Shown in pieces: positions 41,401 through 52,740 of a DNA stretch of 64,000 nucleotides. The stretch comes from Riptortus pedestris (lineage: Eukaryota; Arthropoda; Insecta; Hemiptera; Alydidae). A program made the position numbers and the translations under genes. The stretch's first letter is position 1. Each line of letters begins with the position of its first letter. A model generated the notes under the pieces. That model did no database searches and was not told where the DNA came from. It saw nothing but the letters and a program-made list of their open reading frames with translations. The stretch covers positions 95,828,501 through 95,892,500 of the forward strand of contig CM032233.1 of the NCBI GenBank assembly GCA_019009955.1, in the 5' to 3' direction.

Positions 41401-44233
41401 TGGGTGAGAGCTACGATTTTTTGAAGGCGAAAAACGCTGACCTTTATTAGCGGGGATATGGGGAATAGTTTTTCCTTCGCGAGATTCGAACGGCTAAAAC
41501 CCCCCCTTTGGGCTATTCGAGGGGTAATGGCAGGGACGGTAGGAACCGTATACCGGCCTCAGGCACCGAGATTTCCCCGTAGAAAAGCCGCCAGACGTTT
41601 TTAAAGGCGAAATAGTAGCTCTACAGGCACGAAGGCCATTGGGAAATGCGCTACCCTACACACCCGGTATAGTAAAAATTCGGGGCCCGAGGAGGCATTC
41701 TATATAATATAGCGACAATACCACCAGTGTTTCGGCGGAGGCCCCCGAAATGTACAGCCCTTACCGCTGGACCGATTTTCGAGATCCGGGTACCGTTTTG
41801 TTCGTCTCGGTCGACTTTTGCTTTGAAAAATTATCAAATCCGTAATATCTCTCGATCCGTAATAGTTAGAGGCCCTCGAACATTTTTATTCCCGGCCGCA
41901 TTTTTTTTCACATTAAATTCGCTATAAGTCCGAGGGTTGACCCGATTCCTTTCCCGACCTGGGGAAAAACTCTCCGATAAATCCCTGAGCCACAGACACC
42001 TTTAGCTTCGATATAGGACGGTTTGATTCCCGTAGGAGGCGCCGAAAGTCGAAAATCGCTTTCCTGCGGAAACAGCCCTAACCCCCTTTTTTTGCCCGGG
42101 CGAAGGGCAAAGGGCACGATTAATGAAAAAGTAATGACATTTAAATATGTTTATGAACCTTTTTTTTAATCAATCTCCCTTTGGAAAGTCAAGTATCTTA
42201 TTTAAATAAAGCATTTAAGATCGGCGAGAGCCTTAAATTTTCATTTACTGTTATTATATGTCTAATTTTTGTTTTAATTTTAAAATATTCCAAAATTGTT
42301 TGTTGTCTTTCATACAATATTGCTATATGGTTTGAATTTTTATTATTACTGTGGTATATTTTGAATTTGCATAATGTGTTTAATGTTGATAGTTATGGTC
42401 TTGGAATGGCTTGGCTTCGTATATTTACTACAACACTCTCTACCAGATATTCCTTTAACTATCGCTTACTCCTTTTTCGTTCCTGCCTTCTTTATGTTGC
42501 TTTTATTTGAAGAAACTATAGTTATGCTAATTGATTGGTGTATATTGTGATATTTCTTTACTAAAGAAAGTATTTTTAATTTTCTATACTAAGAAACGTT
42601 TTACTTGAATATTGTAAGTTATTAGTTAGTAATATTTCCTTTGTTTTGATCGACTACAGCTCACTCTTCTAGATATATTTTGCACTAATGCTAACTGCTT
42701 CCTTTATTTTTTGTCTATTTAAAACGATTTAATAATGTGAATACTTATCGTTGATAGTAGATATTTTAAAAATGTTATTGCGCCTGTCTTAGGTATACTT
42801 GAGTTTTTGCTTTGGGAGTGATTCATTTAGCCGCCCTATTAGTATGGCACATTCTACAGGCCGCTGATTGTACTGCTATGACCGGCCATTTATCGTGCAA
42901 CTAGGACCGGATGTACACTGCATCGTTTCCTGTTTTCAACCATATTTAGTCCATTCGTTATATCTAATACTCTTTTTTATCATTGGAATTGTAATGAACA
43001 TAGTTTATTTCTTATATTATTCATGATATTGTTACACGGCCATGTTATTTCATAAACCATTTATTAATAGGTGGCAGTTTCTTCATTCTTTATAGGAAAA
43101 ATGGATCTTCGGGCATCATATTACTTTATATTCTTCAGTAAGTAGCTGCGTTTATATGTTTACCTTATTTTTTTTAAATCACGAATGAACCAATTTGAAT
43201 TAAATGTATTTGTATTTATTTCTTATTTAATATTAAATCGTGCACTTAACTATTTTACTTCGTATTTTTTCTAAGTCGTGCATTTATTAGTATTTTCATT
43301 AGTATTCATTTTTAAATTGTGTATTTCACTATTTACCTTAATTTTTTAAATTTAAAATCATGATTGAACCAATTTGAATTAAATGTATTAGTATTTATTT
43401 CTTATTTAATATTAAATCGTGCACTTAACTATTTTACTTCGTATTTTTTCTAAATCGTGTATATGACCATTTTTATCTATTTTACATGGTATTTTTTAAA
43501 AAAGTCAATCATTTCACCATTTTAAATTAATTTCACTTGATATTACCAATAAATTGGGCATTATATCCCAAAGGGATCGCTCTACCTTTTGTGGTGATGC
43601 CGAAGGCATCGTTTCATCAAGGGGGTGCTGGCGCAAGCTAGTTTTATTCTATAGTTGAATGGGGAATTATACCCTTTGACAATTGTCATCTCTATGTGAC
43701 TTGTATACCAACAATGAGCATACAAGCTACTACAAAATTGCAAGTTTCCTATTCCTTTTAGTATAATTAAAAGACAATCAACTTTAGCATAATTAAGAGA
43801 TGATTTATAATAATGACTATCAGGGGATTTTGGCCATTCACTTTTGACATTTTGATATTTTCAATATCGAATCATACAATGAAATGGGTATTTTTCTTAC
43901 TTGACATGGGGAAATGATCATGAGCCAAATTTCATCAAAATCTATGATGAGGAGGTTTTGACATAAGGCCTCCTCCGGTTTATCAGAAAACCTCTTCGGG
44001 GTTGACTCTTTCTTTTCCCTATTGGTGTGCCACAATATAACATCTTCCTGGGTAGCCTAAAGATTCAATGTAGTAAATGGTTAAAAACTCTAAACACACA
44101 ATATAAAACTCTATGTTGTCAACTTAGAGGTACCACAAGGAGCCCCCCCCCCTCCCTGCTGAATATGTTTTGTTAATAAAATAAATTTTAATTAAGAAAA
44201 AACAACTATCAAATAATAAATAAATACACACAC

Positions 44234-44289
<56 letters not shown>

Positions 44290-47200
44290 TATTTGAAAGA
44301 TACTGAAGAAAGACTCATACCAAAGTTTTGTTGAGTTCAGTTTGGCAGCAATAGGTCTGAGAACACAGCATTTCTCCACAAATCAGGCACATAGTAGGAT
44401 TTCTTGAGTCCTCTCGATCACTATTAGGGCAAGTAAACAGGGAAACTGTATTAATAAGCTCACTATAATCTTCTGGCAATTGAACCAACTCATTTAGTGG
44501 GACCATATCCCTAATTGTTCGTTGGGTCCTTAAACTATTAACATCTGGATGAGAAGCCCATTTAGAAAATATTTTATACACACAAGGGCTATCAATTAGT
44601 TCTTTACACCCTGTTGGTAATCCAAGGTAACTTAATATGTTTTCATATGTATCTCCACCAACTTCCTTCAAAGCTTGAGGAACAGGAACTCCAGTAAGAA
44701 AATGATAAAATATTGCACTACATCGAAGAAAAGATCTGGACAACTCTCTCAATACTTCCCAGACACCAATAGTATTGATTGCTTTACAGTCTTTGAAAAG
44801 TCTCACTATTTTTGCAAGGCATTTAGTGTCATCATTAGTAACATCTTCACCCTCCAAAAGTACATGCTGACTTATATCTGTACATATAATTGTTTGGGCA
44901 AAATGAGACAGTAAAACGAGTTTAAGGGTGTGTAACTCAAGCATAGTTCCTAATGCCACAGGTACTGGATCAGGATGAAACATACTAGGAACTGAAATAG
45001 TTAAAGCCATAAGTAGTCCAAAGCAGTCCCAATGAAGGACACTTTTCTGATTAGATTGGCACTGGAATACCATAGACAAAAATTGCACACCTATTCTATT
45101 CACAGCATGTTTATCTATTTTTAAGACCCCAAATGCTCCACACAATCTTACTAAATTTTCTAAACCATCTTGCTGTCTTGATGTCAAGTCCCCGAGTAGT
45201 GGTTTATTCATGTACCTTAAAAGCCATTCTAATGAATGTATTGTATAAGCACATGCTCGCCAAGTTGTGAGAGGAGCATCTCGATTAGATGAAACTCTAC
45301 CATCCAATCCATGTTCTAAGGCCACATCAGTAAACAAATTGATCATTTCAATTATATCTTCGGATATTTCACCATCATTAATTTGACTATCGTCTCCCTC
45401 CATCCCAGGTACATTAAAAAGAGAACTACAAAACACTTTAATACAGACACATTCCTCTGTATCTCCTTCACTCTGAGATACTATTTCTTCAACCACTACT
45501 TCCTGACTTGTATTTTCATCCCTAGAAATATGGTATTCTTCTCTGCTCTGAGGAGGTTTTGGCCACACAAATTTGTTTGGAGTTGCTGCAAGTTGAGTTT
45601 TCTTGCTTTCTATATTACATTGTGCTGCACTATTTACAGTATCAGGCTTATCAGGGCCTGGTTCTATAATTGTCAACATATGTTCTTGCTGTGCATAATT
45701 TTCACCATTTTTTAGATCATGGGCTATTCCTAATAAAGTAGCTTCATACCAATTGCTAAAAGAAATGTCATCTACACCAGTGTTTTTCCGAGTATACAGT
45801 GCAGATAGGGGAGGCATTACAGGCAATACAGTGTTATTTAAGCACTCGCATAATGGGCAAAGGTATTCATTTCTCTCGATATCAAACGATGTAGGTTGCC
45901 TTAATCTGTAAGGTCTTCTATTCTCTTTAGATAATATTGTTTCAATATATTTTTTCCAACATTCACTGTGCATTACATGACCACAAGTACTCACATGTGC
46001 AGCAGGGCCCATATTTGAAGTTAAAACTGAAGTACAACTGGGCATCTCAACCCTGTTTCTAACCAAAACTGTCGACTTCTGAACAAATGCAGCAAGCACC
46101 ATTGCTGGGCCATCCCGAGTAATAACCTGATCTTCTTGGCAAAGGATACATGTAAATGTCCTTTCATTTATAGCAGTTGGAGTCTGTTTTGGCCCAATAG
46201 CAATAGGAGAAGCACTATCACAAACCATTGGCTCATCTTCTAAATTATCAATATCCTCATTCTTTCCATCTAAAAGAGAAGGACATTTCTGAAAGAGTGC
46301 TGCATTATCTTTCATAAAATTTTGCTGAAGTACTGCCATTTGAGCCATAATCGCAGCACGCCGTTCAGCAGCTAGTTTTGCTCGAAATATTTTTTCTTGT
46401 TGATCTTCATCTATCTTCATTTGTTGAGGAGATTGAGGTTCATTTTGATCATCAGATTTTTTAGCAGGTTGTGCAAGAGATTTATATTTCTTCAATGTCC
46501 ATAATATGAGATCCTTGTGTGCTTCAACACGCTGGCTACTACTTAGTTCCTCCAAATAGTACTCTAAATTATACTTCTCAGCCCTCCCTGTAAAATTCAT
46601 AAAACTGTAATGTTGTGATTCTTGTTCCTGCAAAGCATACCCAATTAAATGAAGAATTTTGTGTAATTGAGCTTCTGAAAAACTTCTAGCTCTGAGATTT
46701 AGACTCCTCTCTAAAACAATATACATTATATGAAGCATAACATCACATTGTAGCAAATTAGTAACCAAACTAAATACAGGAGTTAATTCAGGCAATTTTG
46801 GTGGAGGACAACATTCAAATCCATTTAAACTTTTACGTTGCTTTCGTTGTTCTTCTTCTGATTTAGAGAGTTCTTCCTTGGTATAATGGTAAAAAAATAC
46901 ATTGTATTGATCAATATACTCTTTTTTAACTTCATACACACCTTTACCGCCTTGAGTAGGCTTTTTAAATGTTGCAACTTCTGCAATTACTCTTTCCATT
47001 CCTGTTTCATGGTTAACATCCACTGGCAAAGCCTTATTTAATTCGCTATGAGATAATGGTTTTATAAACAACTGGTGAATAATTTCATGTTTGATACAAT
47101 CCTCGACTGTAACATTTCCAACACCCGGGACATACCGCTCTCCAATAATTGTTATAAGAAGTGATAAAAATTCTTCTACCATATTTACTGTTTGTTTGAT

Positions 47201-49459
47201 CCCATCTTCCTCAGGGTTTTTAATTGAATAACTTTCGAAGTCAGGACTAGACCAATTCAAGAGATTGTATTTATTTAAAACGTGTATCAAGAACTCATTA
47301 CTTTCAATCAATGAGGCTCCAACCTGAAGAAGGACAATATCTTTATCAAGCATTTCTCCTCTACATTTAACATTATGATAAAAGTATATCTGGTTTGATA
47401 GTGAATAGCCATTTCTACGCCACATTCCTGAATGAACCTGAGAAATCATGACTTGTGTCCTCAAAACAGGTTCGATTATTTCCTCTGGAGTCTGTTTGGT
47501 TAGTGAATAAAAATCTGTAGAATAGTAACTAAGGTTAAACTTCTCTAAATATAAATAGAGTCCTGCAAGAAACCTTGATAGTGGTAAATGAATTGAAACA
47601 GGTTGAGTTGACACATCATACTGATGGCATGAGGCCAGGTGATTAGCAAGCTCTCTAACCACACATGAACGGTTCGGATCACAGCAAGGATTATCAAATA
47701 ACTTTTTCAAGGTTAAACGGTAAGCTTTTACAAGTACTAATTGGTCTGTAGAACACCACTTTAATATTAATGTAATAACAGGAGCAAGTTTAATATGCAA
47801 ATTGAAAGCTGACTCCCATTCTGGTTCATATTCCATATGCTGGCCTACTTGACGAGTGACAGAATCCATACCCTGCATATAAGTGAGGAGATTCAAAATT
47901 AATGAGACTCCTTGTAAAAATCCTTTTCGAAGTTCGTCTGTCCAAACATCTGGAGGTGAGCCCAAAAGATAACGTAAATCATATAGAATGTAAATAGCCC
48001 TTTTAAATGGTCCACTTGGTGTAGCTCGATCAAATTCCAACTTTCCAGCTTTATTGCATTTTCTGGAACACTCAGAAATAAATGTATTCAAAAGAATAAA
48101 TAGAACATCCTCATGCGCAATAAGGTATTGTGCTAATGTAGGAACAGTAAAGATTTGTATAGATAAAGAGGCAATAGAAAATGAATGATCATGATCATCT
48201 CTAATAAAATCTTTAAGGACCGATCCATAATGGTTAGTAAAAACCTTAGCAAAAGCTTTTTTACTTTCATATTCCATGAACATACCTGATATAAAAAGTC
48301 TATGCCAATGTAAGCGAGCAGACTTCCATAACAGTGAATCACGTAATAATATTCCTTCGACTACCATAAGTAATGGAGCCTGAAACAAACTGTCATTGCC
48401 TCTGTCTATAGGATTGACCTCCAATGCTACTGAAGTAAATATATTCCGAAATCCCTTGGCCAATGTAGTTAGGTTCTGAAGCCATGTGAGAAGTCTTAAG
48501 GCAAACATTTGGTGTGCAATCACATGTGAATGAACTACAAGAACTTTTAATGGACGAGTTCCATGCCTAGAAGTAAACTTTTCAATATCAGTCTTTAACT
48601 CACTACAATGTTGAAAAGTAGAACATTTAACAACTGCTCTCCCTTCCCTATCAATGTTAGTGACAAAATCTATAGCATCACGTTGAGTACATTTAATAAC
48701 TCGAGCCAATGTATTAATTACCTGTTCAAATGTATGCGTTTCGTCATTGTAAAGAACAGTACAATAAAGCTCAGTATCGTTAAAATTAAGTTCCTCACCT
48801 TCCCTCAACTTCAAATTGGCAGGTAAACCAGGAGAGTGTTCCAATGTAAGAATTTCGTAACAATACTGTAAAACAGCTGTGAATACACACTCTGCTCGCT
48901 TAATTACATCTTCACTGAAATTAAAGGAGTCATTAGCAACTTTATTAACTCCAGCAATATGGGTTTCACAATATGGATCATTTTTCCACGCTTCCGAGTC
49001 GCCACAATCACAACAACCGCCTCCTCCAGAAGTGCCCATTTTATATTTATGATTTTTGTGAGCAGACTGCTTAAAACAACTAACACAAAGAACACAGGTG
49101 AAGTCCATTCCGCACTCTCGGCAATTGTAAGTAGGCTCGCCCATTTTAAAAACTTTTCCACAAACGGAAGGAGGATTTTCATTTTCTGATAAAGTTTTGA
49201 AAAAACTTTGTTTTTTGCCATCACAAATAAATTCTTCAAGGGAATCAATAAGTATAGGCTGTGCAACACACTCCTTTACAGCCCACTCAAGGCAATTGGT
49301 GTTATGCTCAGGTATAAAGGCCTTTGGTGCCCAAATTCTCCAATGATCTCGAAAGTGTTGAGCACTAAGAACACCTTCATTAAATTTACTCAACCATTTC
49401 TGTACAACACCCTTAATCACTTTGTTATTAACATCAACCTCAACCTCCATAACTTCCAT
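35665..49459 (-). CDS. Ubr1: UBR1/UBR2-type E3 ubiquitin ligase (N-recognin), two coding exons
   Basis: A cytosolic/nuclear RING-type E3 that binds destabilising N-termini (N-degrons) and ubiquitinates the protein with an E2 partner. Joining 44321-49459 (1713 codons) to 35665-35967 gives 1813 aa, close to the fly orthologue. In order: the UBR box (residues 99-167, [19 protein letters not shown] and [15 protein letters not shown]), the type-1 N-degron pocket; a ClpS-like domain (about 230-310, [20 protein letters not shown]), the type-2 site; a long helical region; a RING-H2 (about 1102-1205, [27 protein letters not shown]); and the C-terminal cap, completed by the last exon. The ATG at 49459 lies just after a TTTGCAG acceptor at 49472-49473, so a 5' UTR intron is likely. 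It is unusual that 5.1 kb of coding sequence has no intron while the last 303 bp sit beyond an 8.35-kb intron. Confidence 0.93.
36069..36148. repeat. (TA)n microsatellite in the UBR intron
   Basis: About 80 bp of pure TA, 100 bp upstream of the last-exon acceptor. Confidence 0.95.
36190..37469. other. UBR intron, nothing recognised
   Basis: AT-rich with short ORFs only; no transposon end seen. Confidence 0.45.
37470..37640 (+). mobile_element. tRNA-derived SINE, 3' truncated
   Basis: The same family as 19319-19544, but with the best-preserved head: GGCCGTGTGGTTTAGGGCG (A box region) and GGTTCGATTCCCGCC (B box). It ends after GGGTGGTAACCTG, where the other copies continue. The anticodon-loop equivalent reads CTTAATC, pointing to a Leu-type tRNA ancestor. 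No target duplication found. Confidence 0.8.
37660..38060 (-). repeat. Diverged family B repeat, reverse orientation
   Basis: Shares with 33640-34440 the phrases TTTGATCAATGCCATA, the G-rich GGGGAGGAAAAA, ATATCTCTGTT and AGCCTTTAGTAAA. The following 38065-38170 also matches 34420-34500 (GCAGGTGGGAAA), so the duplicated unit extends beyond family B. Confidence 0.55.
38370..38408. repeat. Poly(A) run of 39
   Basis: An uninterrupted A run, possibly the tail of a retroposed copy lying to its left (38060-38369), though no body is identified. Confidence 0.85.
38979..39642. mobile_element. TIR element of about 660 bp with hammerhead-like motif inside
   Basis: About 65 bp at 38979-39045 (AAGTAGTAGGTGATAGTTGG and on) is an almost perfect reverse complement of 39577-39642. 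Just inside the left TIR, on the minus strand, GAAGAAGGGAACCAACGGTTGCCC-type sequence leads into GAAACTGTC (39050-39095). This resembles the stem II and GAAA core of the degenerate hammerhead motifs in Penelope-like elements. No ORF worth noting. Inverted long repeats could also mean a foldback pair of Penelope-type terminal repeats. Confidence 0.6.
39862..42110 (+). mobile_element. GC-rich repeat element with 380-bp direct repeats, Helitron-like ends
   Basis: An abrupt GC- and CpG-rich island in AT-rich DNA. Two copies of a roughly 380-bp block (39866-40255 and 41700-42090, about 1.84 kb apart) are about 90 percent alike by eye. Each is preceded by TCTATATA-type sequence and contains ACAATACCA and TGTTTCGG. 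A third, diverged copy of part of it is visible at 40818-40965 (TTTGAAAAATTGTCGAATC and on), so the block is built from serial units. The right side ends near GCCCGGGCGAAGGGC (about 42095), like a Helitron terminal hairpin. There is no ORF above 70 codons. The family is inferred, not proven. Confidence 0.5.
42111..43168. other. UBR intron, unassigned
   Basis: T-rich plus strand. The 109-codon ORF at 42181-42510 is hydrophobic because of T-richness and I do not regard it as a gene. Confidence 0.4.
43169..43465. repeat. Direct duplication, period about 189 bp
   Basis: About 107 bp at 43169-43275 recurs at 43358-43465, including AACCAATTTGAATTAAATGT and AATCGTGCACTTAACT. Part of the spacer is also related. 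Confidence 0.85.
43560..43645 (+). mobile_element. Possible Helitron-like 3' end
   Basis: Two small hairpins, ATCCCAAAGGGAT and GATGCCGAAGGCATC, are followed by GGGGGTGCTGGCGCAAGCTAG before T. The CTAG-T end fits a Helitron, but the hairpin-to-end distance is longer than usual and no 5' end was found. Confidence 0.35.
44238..44285. repeat. (TA)n microsatellite at the UBR donor
   Basis: The TA run ends only about 35 bp downstream (in gene orientation) of the 44321 splice donor. Confidence 0.95.
44321..49459 (-). CDS. Ubr1: UBR large coding exon
   Basis: Open from the ATG at 49459 ([12 protein letters not shown]) to the donor GTATGAGT after NKTL at 44321. Reading through the donor gives a stop two codons later, so splicing is needed. 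An apparent longer ORF start at 49477 is TTG within the acceptor, not a start codon. The exon itself probably begins at 49471. Confidence 0.94.
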
Positions 49460-49489
49460 TATGTCAGTTATCTGCAAATAAAAAAAAAA

Positions 49490-50665
49490 AAAATAATAAT
49501 GAAGAATTTATAACTTTTGACATTAAGTCACATTCTAAGCACATAAGGTAAATTAAAAAAATGGATTTATAGAAACGTCTGCTTTGAAAGTAATAATGAC
49601 ATTGGCAAATGAAAGGCATTGACAAAGGTTATTAATCTTACCACAAAAAAAAGAAATATATCACTGCATAACTAAACTTTAAATAACATAAAATAATTAA
49701 TAACGGCGTAAAAAAACAAAACAAAACAAATATCAAAACACTGTAAGTATAAAACTGACGGCTGACGACACAATAAACAGCGAAAGTATGACTTTAACCC
49801 AGTGTTACCACCGTGTCAAAAATAGCTTTCACTAAAGAAAATTACTGTCAATTACATATAATACCTTTGATTGTCTTACAAAACCAAAAATATATACGTT
49901 ATAAAAAAGAAAATAAAGTCCAATTCCATGAGAATATAAGAGTATCAAAAAAATTAAGATTTTAATGTGGGGATATTAATTAATATCAAAACTTAAGGAA
50001 AAGGTTTCCAATTAAAAAAGTGCCCATTAGCAATTAGGAAACCATTATATAAATTTTAATTTTTTAATTCTGGGAAAATTTTAGAGACAATCTGTTCACA
50101 ACGAATGAACATTCTTTTAAATTTCGACCTATATGCCTCAGGGACACCCAATTATAGGTTATTTCATCATATGTCTAATTCTGTCATAAAGACCTTCATA
50201 AATCAAGTAAACATCCTTGAATAGTTACAAAGACAAAGAAGTGCCTCTGTGACACCAAAATAAAAACAGTGCCTTACCACATCAATTAATATAACCCATT
50301 ATATTATTATTATATTATTTTAAAGCACTGTGAGTCATACAGACCATTCACAACACCTATAAATAAAGGAATTCAGATGAAAATGAAACGAGTGACAAAT
50401 CATTTCTTGAAATACATTTCCAATAATAAATATAGTAGAACTTATACATTGAGTTAGGTATATTGTTATAAATAAATAAATGAGACATTCATAAAACACA
50501 CCTCACAGCAATATGCATACCCTTAATCAATGTATGTCACTTCATTTTAAGTAAAGTTTAGTTGGATATCTTCTTAATTACATCATCTAATCCGCTTTTA
50601 AAAAAAATCAGTAGTTACCCTATATATGAAAAATAATGGTTTACCTATAAACAATCACAAACCAT
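49490..50665. other. UBR 5' flank / probable 5' UTR intron
   Basis: No coding ORF. A poly-pyrimidine tract and TTTGCAG acceptor at its left edge show that a 5' UTR intron begins here. The first UBR exon and promoter must lie to the right, but I cannot place them. Confidence 0.5.
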
Positions 50666-50669
50666 TGAA

Positions 50670-51058
50670 ATTTGGTTATATAAAAGAGAATAAAATATAA
50701 ATATATGAATAAAAAAATTCTGAAATATAAATTATGATTCTATTGATTAATCTCTAAAACTAATAAGATTGGCAATGATTTTACCACAGGGGCCATAACC
50801 AAGAAAGTGTATAGCTGTTGTGGAATATGTAGCTCTTCCTTCTATTAACTTGGTAATGGTAAATTACAATTCTATAAAAATTTAGCCATGCATCTCTCCC
50901 TTCCCTCAGGTCAGTTGGCTTTGTATCCCAAGGCATCAAAATAAACTGGTACCTATTATCATTATTGATCAGATGGCCCTCACTATTTTTCTTTATGTAC
51001 ATTTATTTATTAAAAACAATATAGTATCATAATTGTAACAATAAATTCTAATCTACAC
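50670..51058 (-). repeat. Long inverted repeat, left arm
   Basis: About 390 bp that is the diverged reverse complement of 56812-57205, about 5.75 kb away. Shared blocks include ATTACAATTCTATA, CCAACTGACCTGAGGG, GGTACCAGTTTATTTTGA and ACAATATAGTATCAT (given in one orientation or the other). The minus ORF at 50781-51002 is open here but broken in the other arm. Confidence 0.8.
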
Positions 51059-51174
51059 AATGTGACTTGTGTATATTTAAAATTAATTTTAAATGAAACC
51101 TAAAATTGCTTACCTACAATAGTCAAAAATAAAATGAGTTGGCATTCTAGCAGGTGGTAGAGACTTTAATGCAG

Positions 51175-51384
51175 GTAGATAAAAGAATGTCTACGCTTCC
51201 ACTGTAACAATTTATTAAAACACTTTCTATGCAGTGCATCATCATGACCCAGAGTCAGTTTAGTTCTAAGAGCCGTCAGGTCAACATCCAGGACCTTCGG
51301 GCACTGATGATGATGCAACACATCGAAAGCACTCTGTCGTTTTAAAAATTGTTACAGTGGAAGCGTAACCTTACTTTTATCTAC
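51175..51384. mobile_element. Foldback/Penelope-like terminal fragment with hammerhead-like core
   Basis: About 39 bp at 51175-51212 (GTAGATAAAAGAATGTCTAC and on) is the reverse complement of 51345-51384. The inner parts are also inverted. In the plus orientation CTGATGA at 51304-51310 is followed by GATG-CAACA-CATC (a perfect 4-bp stem) and GAAA, the layout of a hammerhead core around stem II. I could not pair stems I and III convincingly. Confidence 0.5.
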
Positions 51385-51386
51385 CT

Positions 51387-51882
51387 ACAAAAGTCCGTCA
51401 CGCAGGGGCTGCATTAACTAAGCAGATTTCCCACGTGCGCCTCGTATTTGCATTTATCTCAAATCTTAACAGTTCAATGAGAACAATATTTGGTATTTAA
51501 GCTTCAAATAAAGTGCTTCATAACATAATAGAATATAGTTAATATGAGATGAGTAGGAGTGGGGCTTTACTGAAGACCGAAAACTAAAATATGCAAATAT
51601 CTCAGTTAATAATCATGATAGCGAAAAAATGTATATAACAACATTTGTAGAACATTACATTTACAATACGATTGGTTCTATATATTTTTTCAATCCGACG
51701 CATAATAACGGATATATTAAGAATTTTCGAAATTCTCCCCCTCTAAACCCCCCCCCCCTCCCCCTGGTATGATTCCAGCCGTTAACGAACTTGATCTTTC
51801 TTTTTGTATAAAACGGTTATATATCAAATTTGGTAATGATTAGACAAAAATTGCGACCGCTAGAGCGGTAACAGACATATAT

Positions 51883-51966
<84 letters not shown>

Positions 51967-52101
51967 ATAGATATAGTTTTGAACGGACCTCATTTTCGTC
52001 ATCTCCTGGGTAGGATTGTTGGACATTTGAAGAAAAATTTCGAAAATCGTGTCATGAGTACGACCTCAATAGCTGATTTCCCTTAAGGGAAATTTGCTAA
52101 A
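51387..52101 (+). repeat. Family B dispersed repeat, full-length copy
   Basis: The most complete copy in the window, about 715 bp. It starts ACAAAAGTCCGTCACGCAGG and shows CTAAGCAGATTTCCC near 51417. It then has a C-rich tract at 51744-51765 and GAGCGGTAACAGACA near 51862. A TA tract plus (GATA)n (51887-51965) follows, then the terminal GATTTCCCTTAAGGGAAAT hairpin and TGCTAAAA. The 3' end contains the inverse of the AGCAGATTTCCC motif near the 5' end. It has no coding capacity. Confidence 0.75.
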
Positions 52102-52109
52102 ATGATTAT

Positions 52110-52740
52110 CCCCTCACAAAAAAAATTAAAATAAAAAATCAATCCTGCCAGGTGTGTTAAAGGAAGTTGTGCTGGAAGAATTTCATGCTTATAAGAAGTA
52201 GTAAAATAAATATAACTGCTTAGGTGAATAAACAATAAATAAATACATTTCAAATAATAAAAATAATTTATTTTGTACATATAATAAAACAAAATGAGTT
52301 AAACTTAAATCTAAAAATATATATTTTTTTCGAAGAAATAATAAGAAATTTCCATTAACTGCAGTCTTTCAGGAACACCTCCGCCACCTGACCTACAACA
52401 ATATTAAACAATTAGTTTTGTGTATATAAGTATTTATGCCTATTATTTGCACTATACTTGTTTTTTACTTTGACCAAAGATTAATTTCATAAGTGACTAC
52501 TACTTCCCGTAGTCAAATTCAAATGAATGAGTTTTTGTTTATAAAGGCTATTCTGCAAGACATGCGACTTTCAAATCATTTACTTCAAAATCGAATATAC
52601 AAAGGTAAAACATGATCCGTCCATTAAGTAATCAAAATTTAATACAACAAAGTTTGCTAGCTCCCCTTTCTTCTTTCACGTCTACATCCTCTCCCCCGAG
52701 TAAAGTTTATTGGTTTATGCTTGTCTACTCTTCGTTATAA
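52110..52740. other. Intergenic DNA between UBR and MTMR
   Basis: A minus-strand acceptor-like TTGTTGTAG followed by GTCAGGTGGCGGAGGTGTTC near 52370-52400 looks exon-like. I can connect it to nothing. Otherwise AT-rich. Confidence 0.3.

Noticed and set aside
39862..42110. Bacterial or organelle DNA, or a horizontally acquired gene cluster, as the source of the GC-rich block
   Set aside because: There is no ORF of useful length, the block contains internal repeats and Helitron-like ends, and AT-rich intron DNA continues on both sides.
42181..42510. 109-codon plus-strand ORF resembling a membrane protein
   Set aside because: The hydrophobicity is explained by T-rich composition; it is antisense within the UBR intron and carries no motif.
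45383..45715. 110-codon ORF antisense to the UBR exon, and similar shadows at 44675, 48608, 48904, 48959 and 49208
   Set aside because: They overlap strongly conserved UBR coding sequence on the other strand.
49460..49477. Extending the UBR protein to an apparent start at 49477
   Set aside because: The codon there is TTG and lies inside the polypyrimidine-AG acceptor. The first ATG in the exon is at 49459.
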